Assembly: GCA_942492115.1 (NCBI GenBank)
Contig: CALODL010000002.1
Location: 124,001-188,000 of the forward strand
Length of the DNA: 64,000 bases
Source of the DNA: CALODL01 sp942492115
GTDB taxonomy: Bacteria > Planctomycetota > Phycisphaerae > UBA1845 > CAIVHJ01
Direction: 5' to 3'
The translations under genes were made by a program, and so were the position numbers. Shown here piece after piece: positions 27,301-35,332 of the stretch; the first letter of the stretch is position 1, and every line of letters starts with the position of its first letter. Below the pieces are notes generated by a model that saw nothing but the letters and a program-made list of their open reading frames with translations, was not told where the DNA came from and ran no database searches.

Positions 27301-28462
27301 CAGGATCGACGGTGACGGTCAACGTCTGGGGTGTCGTGCCGGCCAGCGGGCTGGCGGACAGCCACGCAGCACTGGACACAATGGTGTAGCTTGCGGCGCT
27401 GTTCAGAATCGTTGACACGTCGACAGGGCTGTCGACCGGTGCATCACCGACTTCCATGCCGACAATCAGGCTTGCCGGCGTGAACTGCAGGCCGTCGATG
27501 CGCATCTGGACGTTCAGGGTCACGTCAGGTACATCCGTCGCCGACGCGGTGATTTCCGCATCGTAGACACCCGAGGCCAGCCCGGTCGGATCGGCCGTCA
27601 CCGTCAGGTTCGCCGGGGTGGTGCCCATGTCCGGGGTCGCGGTGGCCCACACCTGATCCGATGACAGGGTGTAACCCAGGTTGGCGGTAGGCGCCGAGGT
27701 GAGATCCACGTTGGCCATGGCGGCGGGATCTCCAGGATTGAGATTGAAGGCGATGTTGCTCTGGCTGAATTCCAGCGCGTCGGGTTCTGGATCATCGCAC
27801 GTCTGACAGTCGCCGAAGAACAGACAGTCCACGAAACACGGCACGTCGCCGACCAGCGAAATGAAGCCGCTGCAATCACAATCGATGCGGCACAGACAAC
27901 CGGTTGTCGGGCACACGTCCGGTCCGCAATTCCCGAAGAACAGACATTCGACCAGTGGATTGACATCACCGACCACATTGACGATGCCGTCGCCGTTGAT
28001 GTCATAGAGCTTGCAGCATGCATCGGTCGTACCCCTGCAGGATCCTGCGGAACAGGTGTCTTCGCAGGTGGCATCCAGCCCGTCATCGCAGGCTCCGGTG
28101 AAGGCCAGGAGATCTACCGTTGCGTCGGCGTCGACCTGCAGAAGGAAAGGCGCATGCGCTGTGCCCACGGCATCGACCACGCGTTGAAAGCAGGTGCCGG
28201 CCAACGTGGCGGTTACGGTGTACGAGCCCAGCGGCACATCAGCGATGGACCATACGCCTGCAGGCGTATCGCCCGTCAGCGTCATGAAGATCCCGCCAAC
28301 GCCATCATCGAGTGTCACCTCGACGCCCGCGAGTCCACTGCCGGCCGGATCTCCCAGATCGTCGAAGACCAGGCCGTCAATGGTTGCCGTTTGGGCCGAG
28401 GCTGCGGCGCACGCCGCCAAAGTCACGATAGAAACCACGATTGATCGCGCAGTCGTATTCAC
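24356..28462 (-). CDS. Large secreted protein: dockerin-like, BACON-like, dehydrogenase-like propeller and Kelch domains
   Basis: GTG 28462 is preferred: GGAGGGA lies just upstream and a signal peptide follows (SIVVSIVTLAACAAASAQ). In the 1368-residue product the order is: SdrD-B-like domain (about 24-115), a paired Cys-rich dockerin-like region (about 150-210; DINGDGIVNVVGD and CSGFISLVGDVPCFVDC), two BACON-like domains (about 224-420), a DUF1349/jelly-roll-like domain (about 430-660), a glucose/sorbosone-dehydrogenase-like beta-propeller (about 675-1035), and Kelch repeats (about 1100-1367; GGLLYAFGG, DGLIYVVGG, DGILYVFGG). It is probably extracellular and carbohydrate- or surface-associated. 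The catalytic status of the propeller is not shown. A strong intrinsic terminator follows. Confidence 0.88.
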   Translation of the reverse strand: MNTTARSIVVSIVTLAACAAASAQTATIDGLVFDDLGDPAGSGLAGVEVTLDDGVGGIFMTLTGDTPAGVWSIADVPLGSYTVTATLAGTCFQRVVDAVGTAHAPFLLQVDADATVDLLAFTGACDDGLDATCEDTCSAGSCRGTTDACCKLYDINGDGIVNVVGDVNPLVECLFFGNCGPDVCPTTGCLCRIDCDCSGFISLVGDVPCFVDCLFFGDCQTCDDPEPDALEFSQSNIAFNLNPGDPAAMANVDLTSAPTANLGYTLSSDQVWATATPDMGTTPANLTVTADPTGLASGVYDAEITASATDVPDVTLNVQMRIDGLQFTPASLIVGMEVGDAPVDSPVDVSTILNSAASYTIVSSAAWLSASPLAGTTPQTLTVTVDPAGLTSGTYNGMLTVSAAGFDDVDLPVELNLAEPCPATAKADMLVDLPYHLEFDEDAGFVFDASGQGTGFTYIDCPSGGGGFIPSNLVLDTTAGELTITTTAGLHFEGSNSLVNAIGVGIDIPSQLTRVSTTLVDIPVAQFTNNFEQAGLWFGNDEDNYVKLVVISTEFATEVELLIEIQGNAAGRIRLPISITGSDDVELQMEINPSVRTITGLVSINGGATTELGSFVAPPEFFSFDAARVDPMIGTDSFAGIYASHRNAAGPLEFTFDGFWAEALALPPVPGQLPFAKVQYELANPTSMVWGPDDRLYVTQLDGTIHALTFNASWIVTDDEVITSLTNDGVDPRLALGIAIDPSSGPANVILWVSHSNSSLTVGEINSGKVTRLSGPGFATVEDVITGLPRALANHAINSIKFGPDGQLYIAAGGNTGGGAPNVLGTEFGDRAEQPLSSALLVADVNGMGFNGDCDNMADPYGPPGCDVMTYCTGLRNTYDFVCHSNGSIYAPDNGLSVAGTFPPSPTPSCFGFGNPDSYLIGGHSPGPQNDLFNRLIEGQYYGHPNPSRGECVYKDGSYQGVAAPLNYEPPMIELGMNKAPTGAIEYTDSSRFCGDLSTEVLFNTYSTGDNITRVRLSEDGLTVIQSSVLVAGFDDPLPLATGPDGVIFVGEFDAGDFDGGYITTLIPLDLGCWSIGDFLPEDLLDAGGGAVNGEFYSVAGKNPGGPINSVYALTTNGWLQRADLPGPAVENPAIVQHGGLLYAFGGSTEPFSGAVTNTASYDPAVNMWTELNPMPTARGGTCAAEIDGLIYVVGGLDATGASVDTVEIFDPSTGLWAPGVPLTQPRDNPGCAAVDGILYVFGGRERLSDGTEIDPTLATTEAFDPNTDMWSPMASMSVGRRTFACGVIDGKILAAGGERKGGGSGTFDENEEYDPVTDAWRQLTSMRTGRHGMAGAVLDGQLITAGGGPSGGGSFSNIVEIYTPGVD

Positions 28463-29066
28463 CGGTCTCCCTCCGAAAGTCGCAGTCAAATGGCGACTTA
28501 CGTCATTCTAGCGCGCAAATGAAGGGCCCATTTGCCCATCCATTTGAGTATCGGTTTTCGAATAAACCCCCCGCGTCGCGTGATTATAGTGAGTTCATTA
28601 GCCATTTCCACGCCAAGGCTTTGGGTTCTTCCTTACGGTTCAAAATCAGCCATTCGTGCGGTTTATGAGACTCCTGTGAGCCGGACGTGACCGATAACCG
28701 GACCCGTTCCTGTTGGCCGGGAATCAGGTCGATCTTTCCTGCCGATTCCCAGTGCGTGGTGTGGTGGCATGATGCGGGCCATCAGGCAGCCCCGGTGAGC
28801 TGTTGCGTTTCCGTGGTTCGATTCGGCCGGGATCTCCCGCCTGGCGCAGCGCAAGCCGTCCAGATTCAGGCGGGTGGCCGCGCTGCTCGGCCGCTAATTC
28901 CTCTGCTTCTGAGTCATTTCTCGCTCACTCCGGGGCGCCGGCCTGCCAGGCCGGCGCTGGCGAGCACCATATCCATACTATAGGCCCGGTACAGATCTCA
29001 CAGGCGGGCCGCTCACACGGCCTGGTATCTTCCGATACCCGGCTGAGAGGGGCTACAATCGGGCCC
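28463..29066. other. Intergenic region with a strong palindrome
   Basis: About 600 bases separate two divergent genes. A perfect 11-bp inverted repeat, GCGCCGGCCTG / CAGGCCGGCGC, with a single-base centre, occupies 28935-28957. Frames in this stretch lack ribosome sites and family resemblance. TACAAT at 29053-29058, about 9 bases before the next ATG, is -10-like but too close to be an ordinary promoter. Nothing else is supported. Confidence 0.55.
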
Positions 29067-29606
29067 ATGCCAACATTCATCTCACTGCTGCGCGGAATCA
29101 ACGTCAGCGGTCATCGCAAGATCAAGATGGCCGCTCTGGCGGCCGCCTGCACGCGGCTCGATTTGACCGATGTCCGCACGTACGTGCAGAGCGGCAATAT
29201 CGTGTGTAACGGTCGCAGCCGCAGCCCCGCGCGCCTCGCGAAATCGATTGAACTCATGATTCAGGCTGAGTTTGGACATGACGTTGCCGTCGTGGTCCGG
29301 ACGCCGGCAGAGTGGGCCCGGATCATCGAGGGCAACCCCTACGCCACGGCGGCCGAGAAGGATCCGACGAAAGTCGCCGTGATGTGTTTGAGCGCCCGTC
29401 CGACAAAGAGTGCCGTGGAGGCGTTGTCTGAAATCGACAGCGGGCCGGATCGGTTCGAGGTCGCCGACCGGGAGGTCTACCTGTTCTATCCGAACGGGGC
29501 CGCCCGTTCGAAGCTGACCCATGCCGTTATCGAGCGCAAACTGGGCGTTCGTGCAACAGCGCGAAATTGGCGCACGGTCATGGCTTTGTCTGACATGGTT
29601 CAATAA
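29067..29606 (+). CDS. DUF1697-family protein
   Basis: The 179-residue protein begins MPTFISLLRGINVSGHRK and has DVRTYVQSGNIVCNG early on, which is the DUF1697 signature. The family has an alpha/beta fold; its biochemical role is unknown. The ATG at 29067 is chosen because the family starts there; the frame runs further upstream without a ribosome site. It stands alone, followed by a short region bearing a degenerate copy of a repeat also found near 35.9 and 36.2 kb. Confidence 0.9.
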   Translation: MPTFISLLRGINVSGHRKIKMAALAAACTRLDLTDVRTYVQSGNIVCNGRSRSPARLAKSIELMIQAEFGHDVAVVVRTPAEWARIIEGNPYATAAEKDPTKVAVMCLSARPTKSAVEALSEIDSGPDRFEVADREVYLFYPNGAARSKLTHAVIERKLGVRATARNWRTVMALSDMVQ

Positions 29607-29633
29607 CTCTGGCCTCATGGGGTGGATGTACCG

Positions 29634-29670
29634 TTCACGCGGTCCCAGTGCGACCATTCTCGAGCCGCAG
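29634..29670 (+). repeat. Fragment of the 35.9/36.2-kb dispersed repeat
   Basis: The stretch CACGCGGTCCCAGTGCGACC and the following CTCGAG-CGCAG segment match the repeat starting at about 35865 and 36163 with a few mismatches. It is short and its edges are not sharp, so it is given as a degenerate copy. Confidence 0.45.
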
Positions 29671-29765
29671 GTGAGTACGCATGTGCAGACGAAGCGTGCC
29701 CGCGCCGCGTGGTGTTCATCGCACTTCCAACGAATGAGGTCGTCGTTGTCCAGGTGTGCCCGAGT

Positions 29766-31022
29766 TCAGGGTGTCACGCACGTGCCGAGCAAGAAACAGT
29801 CGGCCCAACACGGCAGGTCGCCAACGATGGTCAGGCTGCCGTCACCGGTGCAGTCAACGCGGCAGGTGCAGTCACCGGCCGAACAACAGGCGTCGATAAT
29901 CCCGCCTGGCGGGTCGAAGAAACACGTGGCCAGTTCGGACAGGTCGCCGACGACCGTCGTGGCGCCGTCACCATTGAGGTCGTAAAGCAGACTATTGTAG
30001 GTACACGTGCCGGCCTGGCAGGTTCCCGTCGAGCAAGCGGGGCCGAGGGTGCACTCGGCGTCGGTGGTGCATCCTGAGAGTGTCTGCTGGAAATACCAGA
30101 TCGGGATCTGGGCTCCGACGGTTTGGTTTTCACTCACTGTGTAGTAGTCGTAGCCCGTGGGCGTGAAGCAGATGGCTTCGCCCTGGGGTTCAGCCTGCAG
30201 GGGAACATCACAACGCGGCCCGGAAAACGCCGCGAACAACAGTGTCCCGGCGGGCCGGAACCACACCGAGGCCCCCAGGCTCCCCGAGTAGCGCCGCACG
30301 ATGATGGCGGCGCCATCGGCTGAAACGTCACCGCCGACCGGGCCGTTCCACGGAAGCACGGCGACCTGCGTCATGACGGTCACACCCGTCGTATCGTGGG
30401 GCGCGGCCGCGCGATAGACCAGGCCCGGGCCGTCACGTTTGGTGATGACGTAGATGTCCTGGTTCAGTGGATCGACCAGCAGGGTTTCGGCATCTCTGTG
30501 CGGTGGAGCCGTCGGCCCGGTCGGATAGGCCAGCACGATCGTCTCGACACCGCCCAGGGTGGCCATCACCGGGTTCTGCCCGGCGCTGACGATCGGCTCG
30601 GGCACGCGTCGAACCACGATCGTTGAACGCACGTTGTTGTTGTCGCCGATGTCACCCCAATACAGATAGTCCACGTCCGGTTGCGGGCCTGGACCGATGG
30701 CGATGTCCTCTGGATCCTGGGCACCGGACCCGACGGTAAACGTCCCCACCACGGTCCCATCGATCCGCAGGGCGAACAGGCGATTGTCGTTGGCATCGTC
30801 GTTGTGCGTCCAGAGAATGTTCGCATTGCTGCGGCTGGCCACCAGTCCCGATGCTTCGTCGACATCCGATCCAAGTAGTGTTCCAGCCTGCACGGCGGTT
30901 TCATACGACGAGCAGGATTGCGCGCTCACATGCTGCGTACCCACAGCGGCACTGAGCACGAAGCCGAATAGTGCGCCGCGCAGCACAGCGCGGACCGGTT
31001 GCATCGATCGATCGAGAACCAC
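29766..31022 (-). CDS. Secreted protein with a C-terminal cysteine-rich dockerin-like pair
   Basis: GTG 31022 follows GGGAG by about 8 bases. A signal peptide ends near VSAQ (about residue 35). The central about 35-320 residues are beta-rich with DEASGLVASRSNANILWTHN, DPEDIAIGPG and DYLYWGDIGDNNN, and look like a PQQ-type or phytase-like beta-propeller; no catalytic set was recognised. The C-terminus (about 330-418) has DLNGDGATTVVGDLSEL, CRVDCTGDGSLTIVGDLP and paired Cys, the same VVGD-type signature found in the 24-28 kb protein. It is probably extracellular. It is monocistronic. Confidence 0.8.
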   Translation of the reverse strand: MVLDRSMQPVRAVLRGALFGFVLSAAVGTQHVSAQSCSSYETAVQAGTLLGSDVDEASGLVASRSNANILWTHNDDANDNRLFALRIDGTVVGTFTVGSGAQDPEDIAIGPGPQPDVDYLYWGDIGDNNNVRSTIVVRRVPEPIVSAGQNPVMATLGGVETIVLAYPTGPTAPPHRDAETLLVDPLNQDIYVITKRDGPGLVYRAAAPHDTTGVTVMTQVAVLPWNGPVGGDVSADGAAIIVRRYSGSLGASVWFRPAGTLLFAAFSGPRCDVPLQAEPQGEAICFTPTGYDYYTVSENQTVGAQIPIWYFQQTLSGCTTDAECTLGPACSTGTCQAGTCTYNSLLYDLNGDGATTVVGDLSELATCFFDPPGGIIDACCSAGDCTCRVDCTGDGSLTIVGDLPCWADCFLLGTCVTP

Positions 31023-31434
31023 GGCAATCTCCCTCTCCGGTGTCCCCCAGTGGTGATTTCAGTCGTGGATGATCCGCTTCGAGCGCAGTCGTGTCAATGC
31101 GCTGTCCACTGGCTGTTGCAGGCCAAGAGCCTCCGTGATCCACGGACATCCTGTTCCTTTACTGGACGACCAGCGGTGCATGTCATGCGGGCACAAACCC
31201 ACCAATCTTCACCCAGCGCTCCCGAACCCCTGTTCGAACGGTTACCCTGACGTTATTTCTGTAAGTGCTCCCTTTCAAAATCGGATGTAGGGTCCGAGGC
31301 GATAGTCGTGTTGGGCAAGGCGCGAGGAGGAGGCGATGCCTGACATCGTTGACGACAAGCAACACGGTCCAGGGCGGCAAGCGTCCGGCAACCCCTGCAA
31401 AGAATTGTGAAATGGTGCACCAAGGAGCCGAGAC
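31023..31434. other. Intergenic region between divergent genes
   Basis: This roughly 410-bp region lies between the secreted protein and the GNAT-like gene. It holds the promoters for both. I could not identify an insertion sequence, structured RNA or additional gene in it. Confidence 0.5.
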
Positions 31435-32058
31435 ATGCTGATGCCTGCTGTGTTTACCGTATGTGCCGCGATACTCTCCACTGTGCCGACTTCAGACACA
31501 GACACCACCGCGTGGTCCAAGTCGTTCACGCCGCCGGTCCCGCTCAAGACCGACCGCCTGCGACTCGAACCGCTCGACCCCGAACATGCTCAGCTCGATC
31601 ATGCCGCCCTGATGTCCAGCCGTGAGCATCTGCGCAAGACCCTGCACTGGGGCGACTGGCCGACGGCCGACATGACGGTCGCGGCCAATCGCGCCGACCT
31701 CGAACGACACAAGGCCGAGTTCGACCGTCGCGAGGCCTACGCCTATACCGTGTTATCCCTCGACGGTACGCGCTGTGTCGGCTGCGTGTACTTGAAGCCG
31801 TTGGGCCAGTCCAAGCCGCGCGCTGCGATGGTGGCCTACTGGGTCGTGGCCGACGAGCTGCCCAACGACCTCGATCATCACCTGGTCGAGGCCCTGCTCG
31901 AGTGGCTCGGGAAAGAATGGCCGCTCGACAACGTGGTCCTCCCGCTCCACACCGATAACGCTCGCGGGGTGCTGCTGGCCAGGAAGCTCAAGCTGCGCAG
32001 CGCCGGCCCGCCCAGGGACGATCACGTGCGCTTCGTGTGGCAGCGTGACAAGCCCTAA
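31435..32058 (+). CDS. GNAT-family acetyltransferase with a signal-like N-terminus
   Basis: ATG 31435 follows AAGGAG by 9 bases. The 207-residue protein opens with MLMPAVFTVCAAILSTVPTS, which looks like a signal peptide or membrane anchor, followed by a GNAT-like domain (about 38-205): LKTDRLRLEPLDPEH, TVLSLDGTRCVGCVYL, VAYWVVADELP and LPLHTDNARGVLLARKL. The acetyl-CoA-binding beta-bulge region is present in outline, though the classic Q/RxxGxG/A loop is not obvious. Family members are cytosolic, so an exported one is unusual. Confidence 0.72.
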   Translation: MLMPAVFTVCAAILSTVPTSDTDTTAWSKSFTPPVPLKTDRLRLEPLDPEHAQLDHAALMSSREHLRKTLHWGDWPTADMTVAANRADLERHKAEFDRREAYAYTVLSLDGTRCVGCVYLKPLGQSKPRAAMVAYWVVADELPNDLDHHLVEALLEWLGKEWPLDNVVLPLHTDNARGVLLARKLKLRSAGPPRDDHVRFVWQRDKP

Positions 32059-32142
32059 ACGTTACATGGCGTTGCGCTGCTTGATGTACTCACGTGCTTT
32101 GTCACGACGCGGTCGTGCGAGTGCTTCCTGGATCGAGTTGGA

Positions 32143-32694
32143 TCACGAATTCGATTGGGCCGTTTCACCGGGCGCTACGCGATAATGCAAGTCAATATCC
32201 TCGACCAGGCCGTCTTCCCAGCGTACGCGCAGGATCATCTGCTGCGCGGTGCCGGCCGCAGGCGCTTCCCGTGACGACGAGGTCCCAAAGACGTTGATGT
32301 TGATCATGGCAGGCAGGACCTGGCTGATGCGCACCTTGCTGCCAGGCGGGAGAATACGGGCCAAATGGAAGATGTTATTCGCCGCCCGTTCGTCATCAAT
32401 GACACAGCACCGACTCGCATCGAGGTGGGCCATATGCGGTCGCTTGTTGCGAATCTCTACGCCACAGAAGAACGGCACCTGCATCGGCGGGCCTGTAGGG
32501 TCGATGAGCTGCACTGCGAAATGTTCATTCTCATAGATCTGTGACCCTGACGCGGTTTCCGGCTGCGTGAATTCAGTACGAATGTGTTGCCACGCTGACC
32601 AGCGCGCTGAACGATCTTTCTCTCACGAAGATCCGATACAGCCAGGTGAAATGACCAGCATAAGAATGGGCAATGCGATGCAACAGTGTTTCAT
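32143..32694 (-). pseudogene. Lipoprotein gene interrupted by an in-frame TGA
   Basis: ATG 32694 has a Shine-Dalgarno AAGGAG upstream and opens KHCCIALPILMLVISPGC, a lipoprotein signal with lipobox SPGC. The frame meets TGA at 32623-32625, after CIGSS. It then continues in the same frame for another 159 codons to 32143 with normal protein composition: SGSQIYENEHFAVQLIDP, FFCGVEIRNKRPHM, VRISQVLPAMININVFG and VRWEDGLVEDIDLHYRV. It looks like one protein of about 182 residues with a nonsense break; the downstream part has a possible GTG restart at 32514. The function is unknown. Confidence 0.6.
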
Positions 32695-32750
32695 GGAGGT
32701 CTCCTTGGAGGGAGTGCAGGCCAGGGCCGACAGGAGTTTCAATGTATGAT

Positions 32751-33056
32751 AGGGAATCAGCAAACGAGAACAACCGGTCCGCCTCCGCCCTCCGCCTCCG
32801 CCTCCCCGTCCCCGTCCCCGTCCGCCATGCGGCGCGGTCTTGTCAGTAATCCGCATGGTTACTTGTGACGTCGTGGGTAGGCCTTGATCGAAGCAACTCG
32901 ACCGGCGATTGACGACTGTCGACCGGCGAGGGGCGACCGGCGCGATGCGATCTTGCTAGGCATGCACATAGCATGTGTGGCATGACTGGTCGCGGCGCGC
33001 CGGTCGTCTCGCGGTATGCGTCCCGCGCCCGTCGCCGGTGGTCTGTCGTCGGTCGA
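32751..33056 (+). repeat. Dispersed repeat family, copy A
   Basis: This copy begins near GGGAATCAGCAAACGAGAAC, contains a (TCCGCC)n/(TCCCCG)n tract at 32778-32823, then CATGCGGCGCGGTCTTGTC, then a region full of CGACCGGCG motifs facing CGCCGGTCG motifs, which gives a long imperfect hairpin. Copies B (35333-35698), C (60974-61264) and D (63251-63341) share the same core. Confidence 0.9.
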
Positions 33057-33070
33057 TAAGATTAGGATGA

Positions 33071-33184
33071 CCTGGGGCAGAGTGCCACCAGGTACCATCC
33101 GTCCTGTGGGGCAAACTTGGAGCAGCACGCTGGCCGGGAGGGCGCTTGCTGGTAACTCGTTGCGCCCTGACCAAAGATGGTTCC
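33071..33184 (+). repeat. Palindromic element alpha, copy 1 (degenerate)
   Basis: Its order and internal sequence (GTGGGGCAAACTTGGAGCAG, then AGATGGTTCC) match the element at 35214-35320. The inverted ends are degenerate here. It follows repeat copy A, whereas in the 35-kb copy alpha precedes repeat copy B. Confidence 0.7.
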
Positions 33185-33217
33185 CCTGACAGTCTTCGCA
33201 GGAGTACAATCAGAACG

Positions 33218-34036
33218 ATGCAGCAACGCAGTGCCAAGGTCGCGATCGTCGGCATGCTCACATGTGTCGGGCTTGGGCTGGTGAGTCTGTATCCGATGTC
33301 GTGCACGACCGCGACGTGGCGGGTCGGGCTCGAGCCGGGCGGGGTGGCCGTGCAGATGCCCGTGCGCACCCGCGCCGCGCGGCCGCAGATCCCCGAGGAT
33401 CAACGCGGGTTCCGACACGGATATGCCGACAGTACGCGCTTTGTGTGGTGGCTTCATCGGCCGGGACGCGCCGGGCGCGTGGGGCCAACCTTGATTCCGT
33501 TGTGGATACCGCTCGCTGTGTTCGGCGTCATGTATGCCGTGATCCGCTGCGGTCTATTCGCCCGCGTGGCTCGGATCGATGATGCGGCCTACGCGGCCGT
33601 GCAGCGCACAGTCATCGTCGATCAACCACCATCTGAGTGCACCTGGCCGCCGACTGGAACACGGGTGCTGGTGCGGCTGTTGGCGTGGTGGAGTGTCGGC
33701 GTGTGTGGACTGGGCGTGCTGGCGTTGTGGGTCGGAGTGCGCGGTGGCGGAGGTGGGCCGATCAGTGGGATGGCCGGCCTTGGATTGATCTATGGTCCGG
33801 TGATGATGACCGTCGGCGCGCTTGGCGTGGGCTGCTTCATCCGCTTTCGCCGCGAGCCGTACTATGGCCGCACAACCATGCAGGCGTTTGCCGGCGCGGT
33901 TGGCGTGATCGGTGTCTGGGGTGTGCTCATGGTCGGCGGGTGGTTTTGGATGGCGACTGCAGGGCTGGGGTTGTTGACGATGTGGGGGCTGCGTGAAACG
34001 ACGGGGCGCGAGTCGGAAGGGAAGCGAGGGGAGTGA
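33218..34036 (+). CDS. Membrane protein, unknown function
   Basis: The 272-residue protein starts at ATG 33218 (GGAG upstream, in GCAGGAGTAC). It has an N-terminal membrane segment (about 8-28), an extracytoplasmic Arg/Pro-rich segment, then about four more hydrophobic segments (GPTLIPLWIPLAVFGVMYAV, VGVCGLGVLALWV, GLIYGPVMMTVGALGVG, GVIGVWGVLMVGGWFWM) and an Arg/Glu-rich tail. No family is recognised. It lies in the repeat-rich accessory zone. Confidence 0.65.
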   Translation: MQQRSAKVAIVGMLTCVGLGLVSLYPMSCTTATWRVGLEPGGVAVQMPVRTRAARPQIPEDQRGFRHGYADSTRFVWWLHRPGRAGRVGPTLIPLWIPLAVFGVMYAVIRCGLFARVARIDDAAYAAVQRTVIVDQPPSECTWPPTGTRVLVRLLAWWSVGVCGLGVLALWVGVRGGGGGPISGMAGLGLIYGPVMMTVGALGVGCFIRFRREPYYGRTTMQAFAGAVGVIGVWGVLMVGGWFWMATAGLGLLTMWGLRETTGRESEGKRGE

Positions 34037-34083
34037 GGCTGTGCGTACGAACTATTAAACCTCCGTGCATACACGCCTACTCG

Positions 34084-34704
34084 TCACAACCGCTCGATCG
34101 CCCACCGCACATTGCGCTGCGCTGCCGCCGTGTAGCGTTCGTGGAACGTGTCGGTGTGGTACAGGCGTGAGCGTGTGAGGAAGGCCTGAAGTATCCCCTT
34201 CCGCGCCGCACGGTAGTTGTCTTCAGGCACCCAGGCGTACTCTTCGCGGATGGCCTGCTCGTACCGTTGATATGCATCCGGGGGTTGGCCCAGGATGGCC
34301 AGATCGACGTCGACAATGATCTGCTCATCGATCGACGTCGGCGGTTGATCATGGCGGGTGATCAGAATGAGCCGTTCAACCGTTGAGAGCAACGTGCCTG
34401 CGACGTGCATGGGTTCAAGGAGCTCGCGGGCCAGTGCCACGCTGCGGGCTTCGTTGTCCGCGGCACGGCTGTCATAGACGGCGTCGTGGAACCACAAGGC
34501 CAACTCGATGGCGTCGGGCTGCTCGGCCAGCGAACGCAGGTGGGCGAACTCGCGGAGGCAGTCCTTGACATGGTCGAGGTTGTGATATGGGCGTGGCGGG
34601 TTTTCATAGGCCGTGTGCAGCCGCTCGTAGGCATCGGTGATGCCGTTCGTGGCGTACACGCGCTCGGCCAGGGCCCGCCAGTTGCCCAAGGTGACTTCAA
34701 GCAT
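34084..34704 (-). CDS. HD-domain metal-dependent phosphohydrolase
   Basis: The 206-residue protein has the HD-superfamily metal ligands in order: RPYHNLDHV, LALWFHDAVYD (HD) and VDVDLAILG. The motif LITRHDQPP is also typical of this small group of predicted metal-dependent HD hydrolases. The substrate is unknown. Its ATG overlaps the coaD stop by 8 bases, so it is translated downstream of coaD in the same operon. Confidence 0.85.
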   Translation of the reverse strand: MLEVTLGNWRALAERVYATNGITDAYERLHTAYENPPRPYHNLDHVKDCLREFAHLRSLAEQPDAIELALWFHDAVYDSRAADNEARSVALARELLEPMHVAGTLLSTVERLILITRHDQPPTSIDEQIIVDVDLAILGQPPDAYQRYEQAIREEYAWVPEDNYRAARKGILQAFLTRSRLYHTDTFHERYTAAAQRNVRWAIERL

Positions 34705-35185
34705 GTTTGTCCAACAGGCTGCGAAATACGGTAGCCGGTACGTAGGGTCTGACGACCTCCTGCCAGCCCTGGGGGCCGATCAGTCCCTTCACCAGGCTGG
34801 AACTGATCTCTGCGATCTCGCGGGGCGGCATCAGGAACACGGTCGTTACGCCGGAGTGCAGATCACTATTGATGTGCCGCATTCCACGCTCATATTCGTA
34901 GTCTCCTTCTGTGCGAATGCCGCGCAGTACGAAATCAGCCCCGATGTCAGATGCATAGTCGACGAGAAACTGGTTCTCGAAGCTCGCAACGGTCGCACCC
35001 GCAATGTCGGCCACCGATGTTCGGAGCATGTCGAAGCGCTCTTCGAGTGAGAACGTGTAGGACTTGTCGGGATTGACCCCAAGCGCGACGACCAGTTCAT
35101 CGAAGAGCGCAGCCCCGGCAGTGATCATCCACAGGTGGCCGTTGGTGATCGGGTCGAAGCTGCCAGCATAAACGGCTTTTCTCAT
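34697..35185 (-). CDS. coaD: Pantetheine-phosphate adenylyltransferase CoaD
   Basis: The start at 35185 gives 162 residues beginning RKAVYAGSFDPITNGH, with the T/HxGH nucleotidyltransferase motif, then VALGVNPDKSYTFSLEER, VLRGIRTEGDYEYE and EIAEISSSLVKGL. It makes dephospho-CoA from phosphopantetheine and ATP in the cytoplasm. An upstream in-frame start at 35272 would read through repeat sequence and is rejected. Short copies of its 3' end occur at 60.9 and 63.2 kb beside the dispersed repeat. Confidence 0.95.
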   Translation of the reverse strand: MRKAVYAGSFDPITNGHLWMITAGAALFDELVVALGVNPDKSYTFSLEERFDMLRTSVADIAGATVASFENQFLVDYASDIGADFVLRGIRTEGDYEYERGMRHINSDLHSGVTTVFLMPPREIAEISSSLVKGLIGPQGWQEVVRPYVPATVFRSLLDKHA

Positions 35186-35213
35186 CCTGATACTCACTTG
35201 TTCGGATCTTCCA

Positions 35214-35320
35214 CTGGGGTCAGAGCGCCACCAGTTACATATCCGTCCCGTGGGGCAAGCTTGGAGCAGCACCCAACCCCGGAGGGAACTTGGTGGTCAC
35301 TGGTGGCGCTGTGACCCCAG
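35214..35320. repeat. Palindromic element alpha, copy 2
   Basis: A 22-base left end (35214-35235) and a 22-base right end (35299-35320) are inverted repeats of each other with one mismatch. The inside holds GTGGGGCAAGCTTGGAGCAG. It lies between coaD and repeat copy B and has the size and shape of a MITE-like or structured element. No target-site duplication was confirmed. Confidence 0.75.
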
Positions 35321-35332
35321 ATGGTTCCTCTA

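Noticed and set aside
28935..28957. Perfect 23-base palindrome as a transcription terminator
   Set aside because: No T-run on either strand and it lies upstream of both flanking genes, so it is more likely an operator or repeat remnant; kept only in the intergenic entry.
32623..32625. Selenocysteine codon in the interrupted lipoprotein
   Set aside because: No redox-protein context, no hairpin like a SECIS just after the TGA, and no Sec genes in the window.
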